Assembly: GCA_943787465.1 (NCBI GenBank)
Contig: CALSMN010000004.1
Location: 1 to 64,000 of the forward strand
From: an uncultured Bacteroidia bacterium
Lineage (GTDB): Bacteria; Bacteroidota; Bacteroidia; NS11-12g; UBA9320
Reading direction: 5' to 3'
Length of the DNA: 64,000 bases
Positions 1 to 8,546 of the stretch are shown one piece after another. Each line of letters opens with the position of its first letter. The first letter of the stretch is position 1. A model generated the notes under the pieces. It made no database searches and was not told the origin of the DNA. It saw nothing but the letters and a program-made list of their open reading frames with translations. The position numbers were made by a program, and so were the translations under genes.

Positions 1-223
1 AAATGCCTTTTTCAAAATAGACATAACCAGAACACATATGACAACCCATTTCATTATATTCTGATGTTACTTTTACATCATTACTAGATGTGTCAGTTGG
101 AATATTTTCTGTTGTTTCATTTTCTATATTGTGATTATTTGAACAACCAAAACAATTTAACATTAAAAAAAGAATTAGACTTAAAAATAGCTGCTGATTA
201 ATTGCTTTATTTAATCCTATCAT
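1..223 (-). CDS. Small Cys-rich lipoprotein, C-terminus beyond window edge
   Basis: Reading the minus strand from an ATG at 221-223 gives an open frame to the window edge. It starts MIGLNKAINQQLFLSL, continues as a hydrophobic segment, and reaches a lipobox-like stretch (LNCFGC) at about residues 22-27, so I infer a lipid-anchored protein. The mature part is Asn/Thr/Glu-rich, then has a CHMCSGYVYFEKG stretch with a CxxC pair that could bind a metal or haem-like cofactor. At least 74 residues are visible. No family is recognised. Confidence 0.5.
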   Translation of the reverse strand, partial: MIGLNKAINQQLFLSLILFLMLNCFGCSNNHNIENETTENIPTDTSSNDVKVTSEYNEMGCHMCSGYVYFEKGI

Positions 224-453
224 GGTTCTTTAAAGTTGAAATTGGTTTTAATTATTTACAATGCAAATTACACAAAAAAAGTAGTATTTACCAGAGGTTA
301 GTTTTAACTATATTGATTATGTTCAAAATAATGCTGTTCTCTATTTTTATAGGTTTACTTCCTTTAGAATTTACACCCCCACAAGCCCTTATTTAAAAAA
401 GAGTGGAAAGCTAAAAGCACCACTGGTGATAGACGGGATACAAATGAAGGGTT

Positions 454-705
454 TTGAGCTTGATTTTGCTAGAAGAGTATAATAAAGACAGGAACAGAGA
501 AGGTGTGATGTTCGAGAGCACTTATAGAGGTGCTAGGCAGTTCCCTTCTTCATTTGATTATAAAATCACTCCAGATACTTTGAAATTAAAAGTTACGTTT
601 TCAGCAGCAGGACTTGCTACTGGGAAAGTATACAACATACCTTATACTCTAAACAAAAAGCAACTTACCTTAAAATATTATGGACAAGAGAGTGTTTATA
701 AGTAA
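454..705 (+). CDS. Small hypothetical protein or 3' fragment of a larger gene
   Basis: An open frame of about 83 codons begins at a TTG and has no convincing ribosome binding site. The inner ATG (residue 19, MFESTYRGARQFP) is an alternative start. The C-terminal part alternates polar and hydrophobic residues like a beta-rich lipocalin-type fold. The neighbouring frame is open just upstream (about 400-480), so this may be the end of a frame-broken gene. I do not recognise the family. Confidence 0.3.
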   Translation: MSLILLEEYNKDRNREGVMFESTYRGARQFPSSFDYKITPDTLKLKVTFSAAGLATGKVYNIPYTLNKKQLTLKYYGQESVYK

Positions 706-813
706 ATCAAGATTAATTTTATGCCTATATAAATGATATTAATGAATTCAACCCAACTAATATTAAGTATTTTACAGATTTAATTGTAATTAAAAAAAAT
801 CCCCCTTATTATT

Positions 814-3669
814 CTATAGGAAGTCATCAAAATGATTATTGTGCGTAGTAATTGCATGATGATCTTCAGATGTTTTACATAAACAATAGCTATATAGCTT
901 AACAGTACTATATTGATTTTTTAAAGCTCTTGCAACTTCTTTTATTGTAGCTCCAGTAGTTGTAATATCGTCAATAACTAATACTTTTTTATTTAATAAA
1001 TCTAAATTACTTGAAACTTGATAAACACCAGATATTTCATTTTTTCTTTCCTTTTTATTCATTCGTTTTAATGGCTCTGTAGATTTAATTTTACTTAATA
1101 TTTCTTTTACATAGTTAGCTCCAGTCAATTTAGCTACAGCTTCTCCTAAAGTATCAAGTGGGTTGGCTTCTTGAGCCTTCAGTTCATAACTTGATAATAC
1201 TCTTACAACATAATCATATGACTTATTTTCAAAATGTTGCAAAGCAATTTTTTTCCATATCATAATACTATTAATATTTCCATTTTTAAATTGTAGAAGT
1301 TGGGTTGAGACTTTATCAATTCTATCATCTAAATATTTTTTAGGTATGTAATAAAAACTGAAAGTTGATTCCAAAAGACCAAGGTCAACATTATTATTAG
1401 TTAAATGATTATTTAATTGTTTTTGATTATCGTCTGAATTAATAATTTTACCATCCTTATACTCTCCCTTATACTTTCTTCCATTAGGCCATGTAAAAGT
1501 ACCTTGACCATGTTGTTCACCATCCTTATACTCTCCCTTATACTTTCTTCCATCAGACCATGTATAAGTACCTTGACCATGTTTTTTACCATCCTTCCAC
1601 TCTCCTTTATATTTACTTCCATTAGGCCACGTATAAGCACCTTGACCATTTAGTTTATCATCCTTCCACTCTCCCTCATACTTACGTCCATCAGGCGCTG
1701 TAAAAGTCCCTTTTCCATGTCTTTTACCATCCTTCCACTCTCCTTTATATTTACTTCCATTAGGCCACGTATAAGCACCTTGACCATTTAGTTTATCATC
1801 CTTATACTCCCCCTCATACTTACTTCCATCAGGCCACGTATTAGCACCTTGACCATGTCTTATACCATCCTTAAACTCTCCTTTATATTTACTTCCATCA
1901 GGCCACGTATAAGCACCTTGACCATGTCTTTTGTCATTTTTCCACTCTCCCTCATACTTTCTCCCATCAGGCCATGTATAAGTTCCTTGACCATTTTTTC
2001 GAGAGAAAAATCCATACTCTCCAGTATATTTCCTTCCATCAGTATATGTTAAAGTTCCTTGTGTACTAGAACCATCCTTCCACTCTCCCTCATACTTTCT
2101 TCCATTAGGCCATTTAAAAGTACCTTTTCCATGTCTTTTACCATCCTTCCACTCTCCTTTATACTTTCTTCCATCAGATGTATAAGTACCATGACCATGT
2201 CTTTTACCATCCTTCCACTCCCCCTTATACTTTCTTCCATCAGGCCATGTATAAGTACCTTGACCATGTTGTTCACCATCCTTATACTCTCCCTTATACT
2301 TTCTTCCATCAGGCCTTTTAAAAGTACCTTGACCATGTCTATTACCATCTTTCCACTCTCCAATATATTTACTTTCATCAGGCCACGTATAAGCACCTTG
2401 ACCATGTTGTTTATCATCTTTCAACTCCCCCTCATACTTACGTCCATCAGGCGCTGTAAAAGTCCCTTTTCCATGTCTTTTACCATCCTTATACTCCCCC
2501 TCATACTTACTTCCATGAACATCATTAATAGTCTCTTCCACATTTAATTCACCATCATTCCACTCTCCCTCATACTTACTTCCATCAGGTCTTTTAAAAG
2601 TACCTTTCCCATGTTGTTTACCATCCTTATACTCCCCCTCATACTTACTTCCATCAGACCATGTATAAGTACCTTTCCCATGTTGTTCACCATCCTTATA
2701 CTCCCCCTCATGCTTACTTCCATCAGACCATGTATAAGTACCTTGACCATGTTTTTTACCATCCTTCCACTCTCCTTTATATTTACTTCCATTAGATGTT
2801 GTATAAGTCCCTTGACCATTTAGTTTATCATCCTTAAACTCTCCTTTCCATAAACTTCCATGAGGAGTATAAATAGTCCCTTGACCATGTTGTTTACCAT
2901 CCTTCCACTCCCCCTCATACTTACTTCCGTCAGACCATGTATAAGTACCTTGACCATGTTCTTTACCATCCTTCCACTCCCCCTCATACTTGTCTCTGTA
3001 ATCATAAAACATTAAGCCATATCCATGAGGTTTAGATTTTTTACACTTTCCTAAATATTTTCTATCAACGTACTTTATAGTTCTTTTTTCTAAAGTAGAA
3101 TCTCTGTCATCAATGTAGTGTCTTCGTATAAAATAATGTAACATTAATGTGTTAGCCAGTATATAATTTGCCTCATTTTTAAAATCATAGGTTTTATCAC
3201 TCAAGCCCCAGGCACATCCAACACTTATAACATTGGCTTTGTTGGAGGCTATAATATCATCAATATTATCACCAAAGGAAACTACATTTTCTTTATCAAT
3301 TCCTGAATTAATAATAGCTTTAAGTATTGGTTCAGGATGAGGCTTTTTATTTTTAGTATCATTATATCCAACAACATTTTTAATTTCTAGATTATTGTAT
3401 TTTAGAATCTTTTCACAGTACTTCTTTGGGGATGAAGTGACAATAGCAATTTGATGACCACTTTTTTTAATAAGCTCAAAAACTTCTTTAATATTAGGGA
3501 AGAAAGAAATTTTTGGTATCATTTTATAGACTTCAGACCACTTTTTCTTGGACCTAAGCTCCAAAACAAGATCACTATCTACTAATGTTTGATCAAAATC
3601 AAAAATGAATAAAAAAGTTTTGATTTCAGAGGAATCTTTAACCATGTCTTTTTTCTGCATATTTTTCAT
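814..3669 (-). CDS. HAD phosphatase - MORN repeats - ComF-type phosphoribosyltransferase fusion
   Basis: This 951-residue protein has three parts. Residues about 18-190 are a HAD hydrolase: nucleophile motif DFDQT at 24-28, a motif II Ser/Thr in IAIVTSSP, a Lys-containing KKPHPEP loop, and the acidic motif GDNIDD near 135. Residues about 210-745 are 22-23 MORN repeats of about 23 residues (consensus KYEGEWKDGKxHGQGTYTWPDGS). Residues about 760-951 resemble ComF-family PRTases, with the PRPP-binding motif VLVIDDITTTGAT near 894-906 and the upstream LKRMNKKERKNEISGVY stretch typical of ComFC. No signal peptide or membrane segment is seen, so it is probably cytosolic. It lies 45 bp downstream of the DprA-like gene, presumably in one operon. 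Domain calls are firm. The function of the fusion is unknown; nucleotide or sugar-phosphate processing tied to DNA uptake or defence is only an inference. Confidence 0.85.
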   Translation of the reverse strand: MKNMQKKDMVKDSSEIKTFLFIFDFDQTLVDSDLVLELRSKKKWSEVYKMIPKISFFPNIKEVFELIKKSGHQIAIVTSSPKKYCEKILKYNNLEIKNVVGYNDTKNKKPHPEPILKAIINSGIDKENVVSFGDNIDDIIASNKANVISVGCAWGLSDKTYDFKNEANYILANTLMLHYFIRRHYIDDRDSTLEKRTIKYVDRKYLGKCKKSKPHGYGLMFYDYRDKYEGEWKDGKEHGQGTYTWSDGSKYEGEWKDGKQHGQGTIYTPHGSLWKGEFKDDKLNGQGTYTTSNGSKYKGEWKDGKKHGQGTYTWSDGSKHEGEYKDGEQHGKGTYTWSDGSKYEGEYKDGKQHGKGTFKRPDGSKYEGEWNDGELNVEETINDVHGSKYEGEYKDGKRHGKGTFTAPDGRKYEGELKDDKQHGQGAYTWPDESKYIGEWKDGNRHGQGTFKRPDGRKYKGEYKDGEQHGQGTYTWPDGRKYKGEWKDGKRHGHGTYTSDGRKYKGEWKDGKRHGKGTFKWPNGRKYEGEWKDGSSTQGTLTYTDGRKYTGEYGFFSRKNGQGTYTWPDGRKYEGEWKNDKRHGQGAYTWPDGSKYKGEFKDGIRHGQGANTWPDGSKYEGEYKDDKLNGQGAYTWPNGSKYKGEWKDGKRHGKGTFTAPDGRKYEGEWKDDKLNGQGAYTWPNGSKYKGEWKDGKKHGQGTYTWSDGRKYKGEYKDGEQHGQGTFTWPNGRKYKGEYKDGKIINSDDNQKQLNNHLTNNNVDLGLLESTFSFYYIPKKYLDDRIDKVSTQLLQFKNGNINSIMIWKKIALQHFENKSYDYVVRVLSSYELKAQEANPLDTLGEAVAKLTGANYVKEILSKIKSTEPLKRMNKKERKNEISGVYQVSSNLDLLNKKVLVIDDITTTGATIKEVARALKNQYSTVKLYSYCLCKTSEDHHAITTHNNHFDDFL
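1440..3010 (-). repeat. Tandem 69-bp MORN-coding repeat array
   Basis: About 22 head-to-tail units of 69 bp encode the MORN region of the HAD-MORN-ComF gene. On the plus strand most units contain close variants of ccatccttccactctcc and of catgtataagtaccttgacc. Several units are nearly identical at DNA level. A few deviate, for example the unit near 2,500-2,560 with a degraded motif and two shorter units near 1,990-2,190. This suggests recent unit duplication, and copy number may vary between strains. The antisense strand is also open over long stretches because of the repeat composition; those frames are not genes. Confidence 0.9.
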
Positions 3670-3714
3670 TTATAATATTTTCTATAATTGATGAATATCT
3701 GCATTTTGTAGTAA

Positions 3715-4653
3715 TTAAAAATCAAACACCCCCTGTTCGATAACATCATTTAAATTGTTGGACTTATAAAGTAATTCAATGTATTGATCAATATTTTCGG
3801 AGCTCAAGGAAAAAGCAGTCTTATCATTAATTAACATCCTATTGCCTGCATTAGAAGGGAGAATTAAATCTTCTTTGTAGTTAATACATGCTACTTTTCT
3901 TCCCAGCTCCAATCCAAATTTAACTGTGTGCATAGTACCTCCTTTAGTGTTAGTCTCTATTACCACAATTCCTTTAGATAAACCAGATTGTATCCTATCT
4001 CGTTCTATAAAATAATTTGACATAACTTCAGTATTTGGGGGATACTCAGAAATTAAACATCCATTTTTAAGAATTCTTTTTGCCAACGCAATGTTATCTT
4101 TTGGATAAACTATATCTAATCCACTTGCTAATACTGCAATAGTTTTTCCTCCATTATCAAGACACACTTTATGCCCTACAGTATCGCAGCCTTTTGCCAG
4201 ACCAGAAACAATTGTGTAACCCTTATTAACAAATTGTTTAGTTATATAGCTGCCAGCTTTTAATCCCTCTACAGATATGTTCCTAGTTCCTATTATTGCA
4301 ATATTTTTTTTGGATTTTAATAATGATAAATCCCCTTTGGCATAAATAAGGACAGGAGATTTTTTGCCAAGATCTTTTAACTGCTCTGGATAAAATTTAT
4401 TATTGTAACCAATAGGAATAATTTTTAATTTTTCACACTCTTCTATGATACCATTTGCATATGAAAATGACTTCTCAACATCATTCAAGCTTATTTTTTT
4501 TGCAGCATTAGGAACGATATCTTTTATAGTTTGTACATAATCCTCATAATTATTATTGTCATTTAAAAGTGGCTTTTTATCTATGATTTTTTTTACTGTT
4601 ATCCTGCCTATACCAGGAAGACCTAAAAAAACAAGAATTTGAATCTCATTCAT
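3715..4653 (-). CDS. DprA/Smf-like SLOG-fold protein
   Basis: The 312-residue protein has a short helix-hairpin-helix-like start (FLGLPGIGRITVKK) and then a DprA Rossmann (SLOG) domain at about 110-295. Matching motifs are GTRNISVEGLKAG, VSGLAKGCDTVGH, IAVLASGLDIVYP, ISEYPP, RDRIQSGLSKGIVVIE and GGTMHTVKFGLELGRKVA. The C-terminal winged helix of chromosomal DprA is missing. DprA loads RecA on incoming single-stranded DNA in transformation, and SLOG proteins more generally bind nucleotides or nucleotide-derived ligands. Here it precedes a ComF-type PRTase fusion inside an integrated element, so a role other than housekeeping competence is likely. The start is the ATG at 4,653. Confidence 0.85.
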   Translation of the reverse strand: MNEIQILVFLGLPGIGRITVKKIIDKKPLLNDNNNYEDYVQTIKDIVPNAAKKISLNDVEKSFSYANGIIEECEKLKIIPIGYNNKFYPEQLKDLGKKSPVLIYAKGDLSLLKSKKNIAIIGTRNISVEGLKAGSYITKQFVNKGYTIVSGLAKGCDTVGHKVCLDNGGKTIAVLASGLDIVYPKDNIALAKRILKNGCLISEYPPNTEVMSNYFIERDRIQSGLSKGIVVIETNTKGGTMHTVKFGLELGRKVACINYKEDLILPSNAGNRMLINDKTAFSLSSENIDQYIELLYKSNNLNDVIEQGVFDF

Positions 4654-4891
4654 ATGATTTAACTAAGAAAAAGTTTTAGAAAAGGAATATAATATCGTAA
4701 AGTGTAAATATAGCTAAAGAAGGGATAAACCAAAAGTTTTTAATGCGTGAATCCACAACGTCAAATAGCCAATTAAAAATAATTGCATCAGTAAAACATA
4801 AAGTAAAGTATTTTCTTTGCACACAAGAAAAACAATAAATATAACTTTCATAAAATAGTTCTAGACCATAGGCATATCTTCTTCTTTCAAT

Positions 4892-5924
4892 TCAGCTATC
4901 TCTAAGTCCTCTTAAGTAGGTTAAACTTACATTTATAGATGAATGTCCCATAGCTTTCTGAAGCTTGGTTATAGAGCCTGTTCTCTTAAAGATATCAATG
5001 GCACCAGAGTGTCTGAATGAGTACAAGGTTTGTCCTTCCTTCAAAACATTACTTTGATTCTTATATCTGCTCCAAAGGGTACTGAAATAGTCTGGATTCC
5101 TACTTCGCTGCTCCCTAGTAAAGATATTATCATTTAAACCTTTTGGATTTAAATAGGGTTTGATAAAACCTGGAACTGGTACAATTCTATTTCTTCCTGA
5201 CTTATTTCTAAACCCTGAGAGTTTAATGTAGCTTAAGTCCTTTGAGAAATCACCCCAAGTCAATTCCCTCACCTCTCTGTGTGGTCTGAGCAAACAGCCA
5301 TAAGTTAATAAACAACAAAGGTGAAGGTTCTCATTGAAAGCTTTTATATCTTCTAATATAGTAGCAATATCATCAAAGGGTTTGTGCATAACAGCCTTAG
5401 CTTTCTTACTTTTTATCTCAGTCATTGGATTGCCATCCATTCCGAGGAAACAGCCTCATTTATAAGTACATTTAGGTGTCTTTTAAGGGTGTTGTGAGAA
5501 ACTCCAGAGCAATACCTTGCAAGAATATTTTTAAGGCTTTTAACGTCAAGTTTTGAAGCACCTATTTCTTGCTCTAAACAGTTAAAACTAAACTGAAGCA
5601 TAGACTTGTACTTGTCAGAGTAATCACCTAGCTAGTTTTGATTCTAAGGCTTGTTTGATATAATCAAGATCTGAGAGTTTACCACATTACCAAATTGTTA
5701 GACCTGTGAGACAATAAAACACCCCCATTAATCAGATAGCTGTAGATCTCAGCTGCTAGGACTTTAGCAATGGATAATCTTTGGTCAATAGGATAAGAGT
5801 TGGGATCTGTGGTTGAGTTGATTCTCTTCCCGTTATAAAGCCTGTATCTTTTATTTTTAATATAAAATGATACAAATACTTTGTTTATAGAATCAGTGTG
5901 AACTTTGGGAAATTGTAATTTCAT
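4892..5924 (-). pseudogene. Tyrosine recombinase/integrase, broken by several frameshifts
   Basis: Pieces of one integrase lie in order on the minus strand in different frames. The N-terminal arm domain is at 5,924-5,679 (MKLQFPKVHTDSINK). A short stretch GKLSDLDYIKQALESK follows near 5,680-5,625. The core-binding domain is near 5,630-5,420 (DYSDKYKSMLQFSF to HLNVLINEAVSSEW). The catalytic domain is at 5,440-4,892, with the Arg in RPHREVRELTW, SFRHSGA, GHSS and the Tyr nucleophile in SLTYLRG. At least three indels separate them, so no functional enzyme is made. Its position beside a tRNA gene fits a tRNA-targeting genomic island, and it presumably mobilised the DprA/HAD-MORN-ComF cassette. 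Confidence 0.85.
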
Positions 5925-5971
5925 TAGGCAGTGCTTAGACAGTTAAACTTATTTTAATGTGTAAAACACTG

Positions 5972-6049
5972 GTTTTCAATAGCTCAGCTGGTTAGAGCGG
6001 TTGACTGTTAATCAATAGGTCCCTGGTTCGAGTCCAGGTGAGGGCGCCA
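5972..6049 (+). tRNA. tRNA-Asn (anticodon GTT), unusual acceptor stem
   Basis: The D arm (GCTC AGCTGGTTA GAGC), an anticodon arm with loop CTGTTAA (anticodon GTT), and the T arm (CCTGG TTCGAGT CCAGG) are all sound, and 3' CCA is encoded. The 3' acceptor strand TGAGGGC (6,039-6,045) would normally face GCCCTCA. The 5' sequence is GTTTTCA (5,972-5,978), which pairs only through three G-U wobbles and leaves a three-base instead of two-base connector before the D stem. The gene may therefore be a hybrid or att-site remnant created by island insertion rather than a fully functional tRNA. Confidence 0.75.
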
Positions 6050-6490
6050 TTATAGACAGGAGGTCATTTTTGACCTCCTTTTTATTTACATCATTTCTCA
6101 AAACCTTGCTGGCCAACAGAATAGATTCAATCTCTGGAGTGAATATCTGGTTGCAACTCTCAAAATCAAAATTTTCGAAGTTTTCCTTAAAGATGCAACC
6201 AAGAATTTTCCTTTTAGTCTCACCATCCGCCTCATCCCAATACTGGCTTAGGTTTTCAATCATTGGAAGAGTTTTATTGAGATACACCTTAAAAGGACTC
6301 TTTACAGACTTCAAATTTGATAGTTGATCCTTTTTTTCACTAATCTCAGACTCAATTCTGGACTTCATCCCATTGTAATCAACGGAGGTAATATCTCCAT
6401 CAAGAAAAGAATTCTGTAGTTTTAATTGTCGACGACCATAGTTTTCAATTGACTCATTTAATCGCTTGATTTCAGTCTTTCTTGTGACAT
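6012..6490 (-). pseudogene. C-terminal remnant of a large serine recombinase
   Basis: The minus-strand frame reads TRKTEIKRLNESIENYG, then LQNSFLDGDITSVDYNGMKS, a long charged helix, FKVYLNKTLPMIENLSQYW, and ends by reading antisense through the tRNA (APSPGLEPGTY). This is the coiled-coil and tail of large serine site-specific recombinases common on Bacteroidota elements. The catalytic N-terminus and zinc ribbon are absent; the frame changes to an unrelated protein near 6,480. Ending inside the tRNA suggests the att site overlapped the recombinase gene, a second use of this tRNA as an integration site. Confidence 0.6.
6058..6083 (+). terminator. Rho-independent terminator after tRNA-Asn
   Basis: A perfect 9-bp stem AGGAGGTCA / TGACCTCCT with a TTTT loop is followed by a T run, nine bases after the tRNA CCA. 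It also lies inside the 3' end of the serine recombinase remnant on the other strand. Confidence 0.8.
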
Positions 6491-6868
6491 CCTGCCGAGA
6501 TATGGCTTACCCTCGGTCACCTTATCGTAGCCGCTAGACCTAATAATAATATTGTTCTTAATATAGTAACTCACCCAGTTTTTAAATGAGTTCTCAAGTT
6601 TATATGGAGAATTAAGTTCTCGAGGTGAAACAATAACTAGAACATCATCGTCCTTTAATCCAACTTCTTCCCTTATCAGCTTACTCAGTCTCTTAAAGTT
6701 TTCCGAGTCTATATTTTCAAGTTCACGATGCAGTAAATAATACTCTGAAGAATTCGTATGATCAATTAACTGAAATGTGATTGGCCCTACATCCTTAGAA
6801 AACATAGCAACCACATCTTCCATATCTGACCGTCCCCTATGCGAGAGGTATGCTATTTTAATATCCAT
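6458..6868 (-). CDS. Hypothetical protein, C-terminus probably replaced
   Basis: This 136-residue frame begins MDIKIAYLSHRGRSDMED. No signal or membrane segment is apparent. The last residues (GRMSQERLKSSD) overlap the recombinase tail in another frame, so the natural C-terminus was probably lost when the two sequences were joined. I do not recognise the family. Confidence 0.45.
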   Translation of the reverse strand: MDIKIAYLSHRGRSDMEDVVAMFSKDVGPITFQLIDHTNSSEYYLLHRELENIDSENFKRLSKLIREEVGLKDDDVLVIVSPRELNSPYKLENSFKNWVSYYIKNNIIIRSSGYDKVTEGKPYLGRMSQERLKSSD

Positions 6869-6909
6869 ATTTAAAGATTGGGTATAAAAGTAGCAACAGA
6901 GAACTCCTT

Positions 6910-7110
6910 ATGCAAATAGTTTTTGAAGTATCACATACTTATTATAAAACCTCAATCATGAACAAAGAAATTATGAAATCCCTTGGCTTAAACAGAAAAC
7001 AATACAGGCGTTTACTTCAATCCATAGTAATAAAAACACCTAACATATCTGAATTACCTGAAAGCAAAACTGATGATTCTATAGAAAACAATTCGCAGAA
7101 TTTGTCGTAA
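6910..7110 (+). CDS. Small hypothetical protein
   Basis: A 66-codon frame starts at ATG 6,910. It is hydrophilic, with a basic middle (SLGLNRKQYRRLLQ) and an acidic, Ser/Asn-rich tail. It is divergent from the neighbouring hypothetical gene with about 40 bp between starts, so a promoter could lie there. No homologous family is recognised, and a chance frame is possible. Confidence 0.3.
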   Translation: MQIVFEVSHTYYKTSIMNKEIMKSLGLNRKQYRRLLQSIVIKTPNISELPESKTDDSIENNSQNLS

Positions 7111-7430
7111 GGAACGCTATGGTTTTATTACTAATCAGAACTAGAATCTGATGGCAATAATTCCACATTGAAATGGTCTGAGACGGAATTCTGGGTCTGG
7201 ATAGTGTGGAAATATTGATTGGCAATTAAGTCTAAGGAATTGACCTCCGTTTAAAGTAAGTTCATTCTTATCTAATAAATCTCTCCAAACCCTGTTTAAC
7301 AGCTATCAAGCGGACTAAATCCATTTGTGAATTAGGTTTGAATACACTTCCGACATATTACAGGAGTGATTCAACACCGAGACTCATACGGTTCAAGTTA
7401 TGGTATTTTGTAATACAGTTTAAAAAATGT
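7111..7430. other. Intergenic region with no clear gene
   Basis: No convincing gene is seen. A short plus-strand frame near 7,315-7,440 reads TKSICELGLNTLPTYYR and could be the relic of a small protein. It lacks a start codon and support. Confidence 0.3.
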
Positions 7431-8054
7431 TCACCCGGGATTTGAGACATTAAGGTACTTTTTAATCTTTGATATTGTATTAGGGTGTAATCCAGCGATT
7501 TTGGAAACCTCAATATTCTTATATCCTTTCTGTAGTAAATCCATGGCCTGTTTGTTTTTCTTCTTCGAAAGAAACTGCAGAACTGTTTCTTGACTTCCAG
7601 GTTTACGTCCTAAATACTTATTTGGATCTAGCAAGGCTAAGTCGATTCCCTGCCTTTGCCTCTCCTTTATCTGACTTCTCTCCATTTCTGCAACACAACC
7701 TAATATGGATATGAACATCTTAGCTATTGGATTCTCATCACCATTTTCATCTAACGTACATAAACCTTGAGAAATAAAGGTTACTGGAATTCTGCGTTCG
7801 GTTGTGTAATAGATAAAGTCAATAATGTTCCGAAGGTTACGGCCACAACGATCAATCGACCAAACAGAAATCGAACCAACTAAATTCCTGTCTATCATAG
7901 TTTTCAACCTAGAACCTTCTGGTCTTAGAAATATTTCCAAATCCCCTGGGCATTTATCCTCAATAACTAGGTCATAACTCTTTTCATTTACTCTCTGTCG
8001 ATCTGTTCTTTGATCTATGGATGAAACTCTCGTATACAGTATTGAATTACTCAT
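7431..8054 (-). CDS. Small serine recombinase (resolvase/invertase)
   Basis: The 207-residue protein from the ATG at 8,054 starts MSNSILYTRVSSIDQRTDRQ, with the catalytic Ser in YTRVSS. The DR-GRN signature of the active site is present (SIDRCGRNLRNIIDF), as are the E helix (AEMERSQIKERQRQGI) and a C-terminal Hin-type helix-turn-helix (NIEVSKIAGLHPNTISKIK). The open frame extends upstream to 8,147, but that part does not resemble the family. It catalyses site-specific strand exchange at a resolution site. It is unbroken, unlike its neighbours. Confidence 0.85.
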   Translation of the reverse strand: MSNSILYTRVSSIDQRTDRQRVNEKSYDLVIEDKCPGDLEIFLRPEGSRLKTMIDRNLVGSISVWSIDRCGRNLRNIIDFIYYTTERRIPVTFISQGLCTLDENGDENPIAKMFISILGCVAEMERSQIKERQRQGIDLALLDPNKYLGRKPGSQETVLQFLSKKKNKQAMDLLQKGYKNIEVSKIAGLHPNTISKIKKYLNVSNPG

Positions 8055-8546
8055 TTTTTTAGGGTTATTATGTATGCACCCTAAAAGTATAGCCAAAACA
8101 CACATATGCAGCATAAAATCTATGTTTTTTACCAAAATGGACATCACAAAAAAAAGTATACCCCAAAATGTGATGTTTTAGTTGGGCCAATCAATAACTA
8201 CCTGGAAATAGATCTCAAATTCTGGATATGCCAATCAATATTCATGATCCCTTCCAGGATCAAACCATTCCTCCTCCTGTTTCGAAATACAAATACCAGA
8301 CTCAGTTCCTATGAAACCGACACTCTATATTGTGAGATGGCGCCAATCAAAATTAGATCCGGGGATCCGCTCCCTCCTATCATGTAGGGGGTATCCCACC
8401 TTATATATCGTTTAGGGACTTAGATATAGGGGGCTCGATGGCGCGAATGAAATATTTTTCAAAAAAATGGTGAAAAACCGAAAAAAATATTATGCCAAAA
8501 AAATTCAATAAATAGAAACTCTATCTGCTTACAACCTCCTTAAATT
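8055..8546. other. Gap upstream of the resolvase
   Basis: No gene is supported here. The region should hold the resolvase promoter and possibly its recombination site. I could not define inverted subsites by eye. Confidence 0.3.

Noticed and set aside
202-396. Plus-strand hydrophobic 64-codon frame
   Set aside because: It overlaps the start of the minus-strand lipoprotein and is AT-rich low-complexity sequence.
1413-3005. Several extra open frames on both strands across the MORN array
   Set aside because: They repeat with 69-bp periodicity, give low-complexity proteins and are shadows of the repeat, not genes.
1440-3010. CRISPR-like repeat array
   Set aside because: Units are contiguous 69-bp coding repeats without unique spacers and stay in frame with a MORN protein.
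6012-6049. Genuine protein tail PSPGLEPGTY
   Set aside because: These residues are antisense translation of the tRNA; they mark the att overlap and not a conserved domain.
8106-8387. Plus-strand 93-codon frame opposite the resolvase promoter
   Set aside because: No recognisable protein features and it overlaps the resolvase 5' region; it looks like a chance frame.
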